This document shows positions 1-11,200 of a DNA stretch of 52,841 bases, one piece after another. A model generated the notes under the pieces. The model was not told where the DNA came from. It was given only the letters and a program-made list of their open reading frames with translations, and did not search any database. Position 1 is the stretch's first letter. Every line of letters begins with the position of its first letter. A program made the position numbers and the translations under genes. Source of the stretch: Proteromonas lacertae (lineage: Eukaryota; Sar; Bigyra; Opalinata; Proteromonadidae); assembly GCA_002245135.1 (NCBI GenBank), contig NGBS01000623.1, forward strand, positions 1-52,841, read 5' to 3'.

Positions 1-2
1 AA

Positions 3-89
3 GATAAGCAATCAACATTTCTATTATCCTTTACTGAGGATGATTCTGGATATGAATATTCAGTACTTATTAGAAAAATAGGAAAATAA
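3..89 (+). CDS. 3' end of an unidentified gene entering from the left edge
   Basis: An open frame runs from the window edge for 28 codons and ends at TAA. The peptide has mixed, protein-like composition (DKQSTFLLSFTEDDSGYEYS) and ends in a basic stretch. The fragment is too short to assign to a family. It could also be a chance open frame, although chance frames in DNA this AT-rich usually encode mostly Ile, Lys, Asn, Phe and Tyr. Confidence 0.35.
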   Translation, partial: DKQSTFLLSFTEDDSGYEYSVLIRKIGK

Positions 90-1116
90 TTCATCATCTG
101 AGAGAAAGGTGTAAATACTGTGAAATGTTCCTTCATTAAAAGGAAAGTTCCTTAGTGATGTGTTGTGTTTAAAATACCATATCTTTTTTGTTTTCTTACT
201 AATTCATAAGTTGTAAGATTCATTAACATACATCAAGAAGGTACGTATAACTGTCAATGGTATTATTGATATAAATACAAACTATATATTATATAAATGC
301 ATAGCTAATAATCATCATCTCACTATATAAAAATAATAAAAATTTTCCATGATTTCTCTGCCAATACAAGTTACAATTACAGCACAGTGATGATCATACA
401 TTTTCACACATTTGTTACAATATTTTCAATGATAACTTCTTACTGGCTCAGATATATCGCAGTATTTACACACTTGCTTACTATTTTGATTATATATATA
501 TATACATTATTGATACAAGTAATATTGAATTAGTACTTGTATCAATATATCCTGCATTGCTTCCTTGAACAAAAATGAATAATATGCCAACATAATACAC
601 ACATAATATCAAAGTAGTACCACAGTTTAAATCTTCAGTTAATATACAATAAAATACTATTCATACATCAATTATATTAAATGAACATACTCAATAATCG
701 ATAAAAAAGCACTCTCTAGAATAAATAATCATCATTAATATTTCTTTTCTTATCTTTTCTGGTAAATTTTTGTTCATAGATGGTAATAGTATTTTCTTAA
801 ATCCTGGTATTCATTATATTCAACTCAAAAAAAGAGAAAAACAAATTTAAAATATGTTTGATTTTTCAAACACCCAAAATATAAAAATTAACAAAGAACC
901 GTCACAGCCAACTATTTATGAAGAATAGATATGCTGAATAGATAAAATATATCACAATGTATGTATGTAAATGACAAAATTAAAATCAAGATCTTAAACC
1001 ACTATATAATACTTAGTTTGACAAACTGTAAATAGTATACTTTTTCCAACAATCCTGATATTTAAAAACAACTTTAATAAAGAAAGAAATCATTTATATA
1101 ATAATAAAAATGTAGA
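90..1116. other. Intergenic, no recognisable gene
   Basis: About 1 kb of very AT-rich DNA with stops in all frames, short (TA)n runs near 492-505 and scattered A/T homopolymers. I see no tRNA, no coding-like composition and no long repeat. It separates the gene tail at the left edge from the convergent LRR gene, so both 3' ends and their polyadenylation signals should lie here. Confidence 0.5.
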
Positions 1117-2897
1117 TTATGAGTATTCTTTCATGCGATATTCATCACCTTTCTTATAACCATCTTTAAATCCATTTAAAGCATCTTCTACATCAAATAA
1201 ATTGTAATTTTTTTCAAAATTTTTGCTCTCATATCCACATCTAAAACCAAAGTGATATGCTAATGTATAATCTTCATTATATTTTGTATGGACTTTTTTA
1301 TCTGTTAATACTACTCTTTCAATTTCTATTTCTTTTTCTTTTTCTTTCATTTCTGATATTTTCTTTTCTAATTCTTCGTTTTCTATTTCATTTAACTTTA
1401 CTTCTAATTATAATAGATTATATTCATATATACCATCAATTTTTAATATTTTTAAATTATTTAACTTTAATATTTTATCAAGTAATTCTATCATATCTTC
1501 ATACTTTACAAATTCTCCACGCATATTTAAATATTCCAAACATTCATATTTTTCTATATTCTTTAAAAAGGCATTTATATCACTTATCTTATTACCACTT
1601 ATATATAATTCTTTTAACTTTGGAACTTCACATAAACTATTACATAACTCTTCAAATGATTTGTTATATATACCACATACATTTAAACTAATAACTTCTA
1701 ATTTTGATAAATGCTTTATTTCTTTACATAGTTCATTTATATCTACTCCTGCAACTGTATTACCGTCATATCGAAACTCAATTAATTCACTAAACTTATT
1801 CAAGTTCTTTATTATTATATGATTACTTTTTATATATTGATCATTGCTCATTAAACTCAGTCTTTTTAAGTGTTCATTATTTCGGTATATTAATCTCTCT
1901 ATTTCAATGCTCATTATCTCATCTTCATCATTTATAATTTCATTACATACACCATCAAAATGTAATGTTTCTATTCTAATTGGAAGTTTGTTTATTAAAT
2001 CAATCATTATACTATTCTTTATACAACTATAACTAAAACTAAATTTCTTCAAATTATGGAATTCACTAATCACATCAGTAAATTTCTCATTATTAATACT
2101 TGTGCCAAGCAATTCCATGTTTTCTATATTCTTTTTATTTGGTAATAAACAAAGTATATTTAACACATCATCATACAAAAAAGATTCAATTATAATGCTT
2201 TTTAATTTGTTTAACTCACATATCTTATCTTTTAATTCATTATAGATATTACCATCTTTATCAAATGTAAAAGTATGATGTAATTCAAGTGTTATTATAT
2301 TACTTAAATTTACATCGTTTAATAATGATTTAATATTGCCACTCTTGTAACAAATATTACCCAACGAGATATGCTCCAGTTTGGGAGAATTTTTCAATAA
2401 ACTATTTTAAACATTTTATCATCTCATCACTCATATATGGAATAAATGCTATTCATTAATAAATATTAATTATTATTATACTTTCTATATTTAACCTCTT
2501 TAAATTGTTGTAATATCGCTCTTTATATTCACCAAAACACTTAATATTATCATCATTTTTGTTGTTTTCACAGTGTATAGTAATTTCACTTAAGTCACTT
2601 AAATTTGACGAATACTTTAATATATTTCGCAGATCTTCAGCTCTTAGTACTCTGCTACCATTTAACCATTCATTTGCATCACAATACTCTATAAAAAAAC
2701 AATAGACTATTTAATATACTCTCTTTTATATCTTTTTCACTTTCAACAGTGGTGATTTCATCTCCATCGGAACTATTTTTATCTACTTCATTGATAACAG
2801 AACACTTAGTAGAAAGATTACTCTCTGTTACAGAATTCTTCTCTTCGATATACACAATTTCATCGGTAACACTTGATTTAATCTCTTTATCTGCCAT
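1117..2897 (-). CDS. Leucine-rich-repeat protein with C-terminal charged helix
   Basis: Four exons are joined by introns at 2689-2707 (19 nt), 2449-2481 (33 nt) and 1404-1433 (30 nt). The start is the ATG at 2897. The Ser/Glu/Asp-rich N-terminus (about 65 residues) is followed by irregular LRRs with repeated L..L.L.....N/I patterns (for example LKELYISGNKI and LEYLNMRGEF) to about residue 490. After them come a Glu/Lys-rich, probably coiled-coil segment and a tail with GFRCGYES and GFKDGYKKG. The total is about 565 residues if one frame break is discounted. The T4 run at 2405-2408 has one base too many to keep exon 3 in frame: with one base fewer, the reading runs straight into LLKNSPKLEH. 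The break is either a sequencing indel or recent inactivation. LRR proteins of this kind are usually protein-binding scaffolds; the partner is unknown. Confidence 0.7.
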
Positions 2898-4028
2898 TTC
2901 AAATATACAATGTAAACAAGAAAGAATTAGAAAATTTTATGTATTGTATTGTATTTTAATGTATTGTATTGTATTATCAAAACGATGTTATAATTTATCT
3001 TAAATCCAAGATGTGAAAGTGGTTGTGATGTATTTGGAGAAGATAGTAAGATAGTATATTAGTTATGGTTAAAGAAGAAGAAGTAGAAGTATTTTAACTG
3101 TATTGAGTAAAATATTGAGAATAAATGCGATTTACTTATGTAGTATTTTTCAGAAGATGTTACTGTGATAATAGTGTAGAGTAAATATTTGACCATTGTG
3201 AAATAAGGTATAGAAATTATGAAGAAGCTGTTTAGATTTTTGATGAGTTGGTTGTAGTGAATGCAATAGTTTTAAATTATATAAATATGCTATTGATGGT
3301 GGTCATGTTGCTTTTAAGAATAGAAATGAAGAATTAAAGTGCAATAGATGAGAAACTAATGAAGAATACAAACATTTATAAAAGAACTGTTAAAATCCAT
3401 ATATTTATTATTGTTGTTGTATGATAAAGTTGAAGTGTTTAATAGATTAGTAATAATATAGTTCTGCAAAATTAAGATATATGTTCTCGAGTTAGAAAGA
3501 GCATATACCGAAAAGTGTATTGATTAATATAACAACAGTACAAGTATAGTATAGATTACGAGTAACAATGTTTCTGAAGAAATATATCTGATAAAGTGTT
3601 ATTTTGGACTTTGATAGTAAAGATAGTGAAAATGAAGAATATAACATATTAAACAATCCTTCCTATTAATTAGTTTTACTTTTAATAAAAATTATTAAAT
3701 GCATTTTATTTTTATCAATTCAACAAAATAAATATAATCTCAAAGAATATTATGTAAAAAATATAAGTTATATGAATAAAACAACTTATGTCCTTTCTGT
3801 TTTTCTTTTTTAACAAAAAATTATATCAATAAATTTAGATTTTTATGCTTTAAGTTACAAAAATGACGTCCTCTTTGTCTTGTGTCCATGTTATGCCCTA
3901 TTCTTATCCTATCCTGTCCTTATCCTTTGTAGCTCAGATGCAAACTCAATCTTGAAAATTTATGAAACGGATAAATATTTTGTAATAAGGTATACTTCTC
4001 TTTTATACATTTAGAACCTATTTCAGTT
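2898..4028. other. Gene-poor interval with possible coding relic
   Basis: No intact gene is present. On the + strand between about 3010 and 3460 the composition is richer in G and in GAA/GAT/AAA codons than true spacer, and short protein-like stretches appear (for example CESGCDVFGEDSKIVY, and YAIDGGHVAFKNRNEELKCN near 3290). They are broken by many stops. This looks like the eroded remains of a gene, but no family can be named. A pyrimidine-rich run with repeated TTATCCT lies near 3900-3930, just before the decaying RING gene. Confidence 0.35.
2939..2976. repeat. Short tandem repeat, ATTGT/TGTAT pentamer
   Basis: The pentamer TGTAT is repeated in two blocks separated by TTTTAA, just upstream of the LRR gene start. 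It is simple-sequence DNA with no other recognisable property. Confidence 0.7.
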
Positions 4029-5425
4029 ATGCCAAATCAAACAATCATTGTATCATACCATAGTACTGACGCTCCTACTGCTAATTACTACAGTTACTTT
4101 GAGTATTCATATGAAGGTATTCTTTATCCTACGATCGCTGTAAATGCCGCTTGCGCATATATTACCGGACTATTAGGTATCAGTTGTGATGGTACTGGCT
4201 ATACATTTGCTGTAATTAACGTATTAACTAAGCCATTATATTTAAAACTATTATAGGGGCAAAGAACGCTTTGTATTAAGTTCATTCACAGAATTTCCTT
4301 AGAAGATATATTTGAGAAGAATGAAAAGAAAATGAATTTTGCTCCATTATTAGAAAATGGAGATTTAGTTGAATGTCCAAATTGTAAATTGATATTTTAT
4401 GTATATTTCATTATTTTATATATAATGAATAGATTGAAGTAGGTGAAGTGCATAAACAAATAACAGGAGAAAAAGATGATGAAGGAAATGTAATGACATT
4501 AAAGCAAATTCAAGCTAGAGATAAATATAGAGTAAGATGTAGTAAATGTGAGTATATATATATAATGAACAATAGAACAATATGGTGTAGAAATTGTAGT
4601 AAAATTCCATTCCATTTAGGTAAAACATGTGAAGAATATAATGTATTTTTAAGAATCAAAAAATGTAGATATTGTCATAAGAAACTCAATGCAATAAGAA
4701 ACTGTGATGTTTGTAGTGATGAAGATTGTTATAATAAACTTGTTATTGGATGTCAAAAGAAGCTTAAATGTGGTCATTATTGTTGTGGACTTCTTCATTC
4801 ACCTTGTCTTCCTTGTTTCAACCCTAAATGTAGTGATAATAATAAAATAGATGGAAATGAATATTGTACTATTTGTTATAGTGAAGGATTGAGTGATTCT
4901 CCTTGTATTAGATTAAAATGTGGTCATATATTCCATTATAATTGTGTAATAGAAAAGATAAAGAATAAATGGAGTGGTATTCGAATATCATTTGGTTATT
5001 TAGTATGTCCTCAATGTAGAAAAATAATGGAACATCCTTCAATCAATGAGATAATCCATCCTGAATTAAAACTATTAGATACAGTGAAAAGAGCTTGTTT
5101 GAGTTATTTAAAAGTAGAAAATATGATGAATGATAAAGAATTGACAAATCCTTCAAGTGAATTTTATAATAAACCTGAAGAATATGGTTTAAAGAGATTT
5201 GCATTTTATTTATTGTTGTAATGTAAGTAGATGGTTTTGTTTTAATACAACTCGCTTTTGCAATGATTGTCACAGTAGATGCATTGAAGTGACAAGAAAA
5301 CCAAAAAATGGATTGCCATGATGTTTAGGAAAGGCTGGGTGTCCATTAGGTGTTGATCATCCACCAAATGGTGAAGAATATTGTTTAGGTTGTGGTTTGT
5401 GTAGATTTGAAAATGCTGCTTTATA
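4029..5425 (+). pseudogene. Decaying RING-Cys-relay (MYCBP2/PHR-type) E3 ligase with IBR-like zinc region
   Basis: Exons join across introns at about 4219-4255 and 4401-4432, and the frame then stays open to TAA at 5219-5221. The order is an unrecognised N-terminal region (YYSYFEYS, GISCDGTGYTF), an IBR-like zinc region (ECPNCKL, CSKCEYIYIM, WCRNCSKIPFHLGKTC), then a C3H2C3-type RING (CTICYSEGL, CGHIFHYNC, CPQCRK). The helix after the RING ends in SSEFYNKPEEYGLKRFAFY, matching the NRYAYY segment of MYCBP2. In MYCBP2 the tandem-cysteine relay domain follows. Here about 60 codons are missing, and only its end survives at 5234-5425 in another frame: FCFNTTRFCNDCH, then HPPNGEEYCLGCGLCR, with an internal TGA. 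The relic keeps the equivalent of MYCBP2 Cys4572, Phe4578, Asn4580 and His4583, but the segment holding Cys4520 and Glu4534 is absent (numbering from memory). Relay activity should be lost. In-frame sequence upstream of 4029 suggests the true start may lie further 5'. Confidence 0.65.
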
Positions 5426-5802
5426 ATTTAATAATATAAATATTTAAAAAGAATTATTTTTAATTAATTTCATTAGGTAGTTTTGATGTGTTTGATGATT
5501 TTAGAAAATATTACTCAATCCTTAACAAATGGTATATCATTATCTCTTCTAAATTTTATATATATTGCTTTCTCAATAATTTGATCAATCTTTCTCTCAT
5601 ATCTTTGTAATTCTTAATTCTAAGAATAAGAAAGAAACACATATAAATATACTTTAGTTTGTTAAGGAAATAAAATATACTATCGTGTTGAAGAAAACAG
5701 GTGTATGAAAAACAAACACACAATTAATAAAACCATTTAAAATATAAAATGTAGTAAATATTTAATTAAAAATTAATATAAAAATCATAATATCAATATA
5801 TT
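5426..5802. other. Convergent intergenic spacer
   Basis: An AT-rich spacer between the RING relic on the + strand and the BTB gene on the - strand. It has stops in all frames and no RNA gene or repeat of note. It should contain the 3' ends of both flanking units. Confidence 0.5.
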
Positions 5803-6921
5803 TTACTCTATTACTACAGACAATAACTCCACACTTTCATCTTTATAATCAATCTCAACAAATGGATAAACTACCGAATCTAATTTATCAAATAAAACAG
5901 TCTCTATTCCATCATTCTGTTTAATTGTAAACACTCTAGTAGTCATATTAATTACTAGTTCATATATATCACCATTATGATTGGCAAAATCAGGATTCAT
6001 TACTTTATTTGTTCCACACAATTCACTTGTATTACTCATTCTGATACTCTTCGCTGATTGATGTTGATGATAATGACTTCCAGTGTAATTATTAATAGTA
6101 GATAAACCAAAACAAAGTAAAGTATGATTAGTAAAAATTGATCTAAATTTCATATGATATATACCTGTTTCTAGTTTAGCATTAATATAACAATGATTAT
6201 AATTATCGTCAGTGTTAGTTACCACTTTTCCTGCACTACTTATCAACATTCCACTGCTTTTATATTTCTTTGTAAATGCAAAATCGATAATTGTTAATGA
6301 TAATCTTGCAGTGAATTCTCTTACACTTTGTTGTGACTTTACTTCATATTCAATTTCGTCCATTACATTTGTGATTCTTCCTTTGAATTCACCTGTCTTT
6401 TTATTGAATCTTAATCCGTCAGGTAATTCTATTTAATCATTAATAATAATAATATATATATATATATATATTATACCTTTTGGTGTTATTGAATAATTAC
6501 ATTCTTCACCATCTGTTTCACATTTTATAGAAATAGGTTCAGTTCGTGTAAATACATAATCACTCTTAGGATATCTGAAATATGTTAATGTTTGAACCAA
6601 TATCTTTTGTTTAATATTTTCATTCTTTATTGTTGCTTTCATTTCATTAATCATCTTTGTATCTTTCAGTATTTTGATCTCTCTTATAAATTTAATGATT
6701 AATTCTGCTTTGGGCATTGTTACATTTGGCAGATTTAATATCATATATAATAAATAATAACCGCAAGTCTCATAGATCGTTCGTAATGTATAACAATCAA
6801 CAAAAAATGAAAGACATTTGTGGCTTACTTGTTTTTCTTCATTTGAAAGATTATCTTCTTTGTAATTTTTTAATAAATCTAACAATAAAATCCACTGCAA
6901 TTTCTTTTCAACTATTTATAA

Positions 6922-6954
<33 letters not shown>

Positions 6955-7969
6955 CTTTCATAATTCATTTTCATATCAATAATAATTATTATACTGATCT
7001 TCACTAACTTCAAATTTTCACTATTTAAAAGCAATGTTACATCTCTTCTAATTTCCATTTGATTTAGCATATTCATTTCTACATCATTCAACTGTAATAA
7101 TGGAGTAGAACTTAAGAAAAATTTCTTTACCATTGTCAACATCTTTTCGTTTGTTAATTCAGGAATATGACAGTATAAACGGTTAATATTATGTTTCATT
7201 GATTTGGACATCATCTCTGGTAAAGTGTTGAATGGTTTTAAATCATCAAATGGAAGTGCTTTTATCTTTATTTCTTTCCAGTTTATATACTCAAATAATT
7301 CTTTGTAACCATTTTTCATTTCTGTATTTGCTTCGATTGATTTTTGATTGACTTTATAATATTCCACTAAACCGTTCAATATCCTATTTTCATCGTTTAC
7401 TAGCAGATTGGGAATTGATAGAATGTGTTTAATTCCACTTACTTTAAAATCTTTAAGTATTTTACATTCAGAAAATAAATTTCCATTTTCTTTAATATAC
7501 AAATCGCAGTTTTGGCATACATCGCTAATTATCTCCGTTTTTAAACTGCCAGAGTTATTCAATAATTCCTTTACGATTTCTGCATTCATATGCATAATTG
7601 CATATTTTTTTAATCTTGCTAATAACTCCTTCTCGTTGTAGTACAGACATATTAGTAATAAACCTCCTACGTTCTTTTCAGTCAAATTTACTTTACCTCC
7701 ACCGTAATACTGCATCAACATCATGATTGATTCTTTTCTACAAGCAGCATTCAGTGGTAATGGATTTTTTCTATTTGGGTTAGTTATTAAACCCTTAAGA
7801 ACTGCATTTTGATGGCACAACAAAGATTTCACAGAAAGAACCTCGCCATCATCTACCTTTAAGCTGATATCACTATAACCGTCATTAGCCAAATCAAGAA
7901 TGAGTCTATAATGTTAGACAAATGCTGAATATTATACCCATTTATTCCTAAATCCTTAGAGATAATCAT
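5803..7969 (-). CDS. BTB-BACK-Ig-like (He_PIG)-SPRY protein, copy 1
   Basis: Four exons (introns 7906-7937, 6912-6955, 6429-6476) give exactly 681 codons. The ATG at 7969 is chosen because its short first exon (MIISKDLGING) has the same length and intron phase as in the paralogue at 37.4-39.5 kb. The BTB/POZ domain covers roughly residues 10-120 (DGYSDISLKV, VLSVKSLLCHQNAVL), followed by a BACK-like helical region to about 430. A putative Ig-like motif follows (FRYPKSDYVFTRTEPISI, YSITPKELPDGLRFNKKTG), and the C-terminal SPRY-like domain (residues about 530-680) contains FGLSTINNYTGSHYH and VYPFVEIDYKDESVELLSV. In other eukaryotes BTB-BACK proteins often recruit substrates to cullin-3 ligases, with the C-terminal domain binding the target. 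That role is inferred here. Identity to copy 2 is low but the layout is the same throughout. Confidence 0.8.
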
Positions 7970-8013
7970 ATCAACAATTATTCTAACTCACTTTTCCCAA
8001 ACTGATCAAGCTC

Positions 8014-8020
8014 TCAAGCC
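8014..8020 (-). promoter_or_regulatory. GGCTTGA upstream element, BTB copy 1
   Basis: In the gene's orientation the sequence reads TTGGCTTGAGA, 45 nt before the ATG at 7969. It is one of six copies of (T/C)GGCTTGA found at gene starts in this window; such a GC-containing 7-mer is rare in DNA this AT-rich. A promoter or initiator role is inferred from position and recurrence only. Confidence 0.55.
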
Positions 8021-8208
8021 AACTTATTTAATTTTATTCGTTTTTAAGATTTCTCATTACCGCCAATGCGCATTATAAATATATTTAAAAAATATTACGT
8101 ATAAGTATGACAGAATACATCAACAGTATTGCTTTACAGCAGACATTTAAAATAAATAACATAACATTGAACAAAAAGGATTCAGTTTATATTTAAATGC
8201 AGTTTATT

Positions 8209-11200
8209 CTATTCGATTTGGAATCCAAAGTTACCATAAGCCAAAGCACTTCTAATCCTGCTATTCATCTCCTCATACGATCTATACATCGGTAGATCTA
8301 GTTGGAAAAAACAAGTATGTGATTTAGGTAAGAGATTTGGATTATCTGCCCTTGTAATCCTGTATTTTCTACTCCATACTTTAGTGTTGGGTATTCTGCT
8401 TCTTCCCCATACGAATACTATCCACTGACTTCTTAATTCATTAGTTAATTCTTCCATCACCCTCCAATACCATCTAATAACTTGATCACTTTCTTTATAA
8501 TTCACATAAATAGTGTTTTGTTTTAGTAAATCAATATCAATAATATCAACACCACAAGTGATATATTCCAACTCATCTCCATTGAAAATGTATAATGATT
8601 CTTCAGGTAGAACTTCCAATAATCCTTCTCTAATACATTTCACTTGAATATCAAATTCATGCAATCTCTTTTCAATCATTATATCACACATTTCTCTTCT
8701 ATTTTCTAATGTCAATGGAATACTACTTCCACCTTCTATTAATTCAATTGATTCACCTTTGAAGTTATTAATAACACACATCGCATCATCTCCAACTAAA
8801 TATGGGAAATTATCATCATCACAAGACTTTAATTCATTTATATAATTGACAATTGGATTATCAACTTCAATTAAATCATTCAATGTCACTTCTCTATTGG
8901 CTATTAACTTCCATATCATGTTAGATAACTGGAATGGCAATAAAAGTTGTAATCTAATTGAAACACCAATAATTCTTCCAATGAATTTAAATATATCCAA
9001 CATTTGAGGTGATGTTAATTGAGGATTTGGTACAAATTTATTGGCTAAAACTTTATTATTATCATTTCCATTATGATTACCATTTTCATCATCATCATCA
9101 TCATCATCTCCTTCTTCTGCACCATCGGAAATAAAACAAGGTAACATTATATTAATATTTGGATCAAATAAATTAGTAATACTTTGATGTAAACAATCTC
9201 TAAATAAACCACCAGCATCAACACCTTCTTCATTCATATATGTTACACCCATAAACCTTCCTTCCAGTCTTGTTTTTGGACTTTTTAGATATATTTGGTT
9301 AGGACAATCTTTTAGATTTAAATATAGCTGTATAAACATACCATGAGATGACAATGGATTATCAAACTTTTTACCATTTTCAATACCTGATGCAATATTA
9401 TCAATGTTAACATGTGTTGTTGCTTCATCTACTCTGGTACTTTCAATAAATTGATCTAAATAACATGATTTTCTATTCCTATCGATTAAATAGAAACTAT
9501 TAAAACCTATTTTAGATAATGCATTTGGATATTCTATTTTTAAATCAATATTATTAATGAAATTATTCCAATAACTATTTACTAATTTCAACAAAAACAA
9601 TCTAAAATCTACATCTTCAATGTTTATATCGTTAATGATTGGATATTTTTGTGATGTATTTTGATTGGATATATAATGATCTGTATTACCATTACTGTTA
9701 CTTGAATTTTCATTTATGTAATTAATCAACTCAATATCTGCTTTTTTAGGCCAATTATGTTGAGTTTCTAAATCTTCTAAAACTCTATCTTTTGAACTGA
9801 CTATAATATCATTCTTCACAAAATTACCATGTAAATGAAAAGTCATTATTATACCAAATTCATCTGATGGCTTATTGGAATTAGATTTAATAGAATATTT
9901 CACTGAATTTGCTGTGTATCTAATCTCTTTTAATTGCTTATTATTAATATCTAATTGATTCTTTGTTCCATTACAGTTAAATTCAAAATGAATAGCCCAA
10001 CCTTCAGGTAATCTACAACGATAATCAAAATAGATGAATATATTTGTTGTTCCATCAATTCCAATACCTCCTGTAAAATTATTATCTTTGATTGGATGTT
10101 CTGTTTGTATCATTCTCACACTATTCTTATGGTTTAACCATGAATATAAAAAGATTTGATTATCAATATATCCTTCATTAGTTATTCCTTTTACTAACAA
10201 TGGATAATATTCTACACATTTTTCTGGATTTTTTTCATATTCTAAATAGTTTGTCTTATTATAAGTAAAATTGAAATTATCTTTTGTTGGTTTTTCTTTA
10301 TTCAGTGGAATTAACATGTTCTTTAATCTTTTGTACTGGTAATGATTCTCTATTGCTAGTTTATAAGATTCATTCATATTCAAGTAAGTTAGATTATACA
10401 ATTCTCTTATTCTTTCTTCTTTAAACAATGGAGTTAGTTTATCACACCAAGCTGGCTTGATAAAGCAATGTGTTGATAATATCAATAATAATATCTTCAT
10501 AACATCCACATTTGGTTCATTTTCAATAGAATTAATCAAACAATTGAAGAATTCTTCATTTTCATTACAAGCTTGATAAATCTCTTCATTTGGTTGTAAT
10601 AACAAAGTTTCAATTATCCATAACGCCCATTTTCTATTGGATCTTTCTGGATCTAATATATCAGTATCATATATCCATAATGGTCTGTTTATTTTATACA
10701 CTCTCATCTTATATCCAAAAGATTTGATAGGAATTGGAACACCTGCTTGAGTATAATTTTGATCAAATAGAACCTTAAAATAAAACAGATTTGAGTTTAT
10801 TACTACTGATTCGAATAATTTGGTTGTTTTATTGAATAATTTCACTAACTCTTTACATTCTGCATCTCTGTAAATGCCAATTGTATGATCATCTTGTAAT
10901 TGTGACTCTCTATCAAATGTAATTAATAACTCATCAGCATCTTCTATGAATATTGATTCTACAGATAGTTGAGGTCTATATGGATGATTAGATTCTCTAA
11001 TAATTTCACTTCTATAATCTATTGAATATGTTGGTTTAAGATGCTTAATAGCATTCTTTAAGAATGTATTATATAACTGATTCTTATCTTTATTGTAACT
11101 GGATAACAAGAACACTTGTAAAGATTGTTTTTGTCTTTCTAATTCTGCTAATTCTACAATATTATTATTATTTGTAATATTATCATCCCTTTCATTGTTT

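Noticed and set aside
1257-1691. + strand open frame of 144 codons antisense to the LRR gene
   Set aside because: Extreme Leu/Ile/Tyr composition with no domain. It is a shadow of the LRR exon.
6912-6955. (TA)n tract as a microsatellite of interest
   Set aside because: It is the body of an intron in the BTB gene; (TA)n is the normal filling of introns here, as also at 27692-27729, 33849-33870 and 34210-34245.
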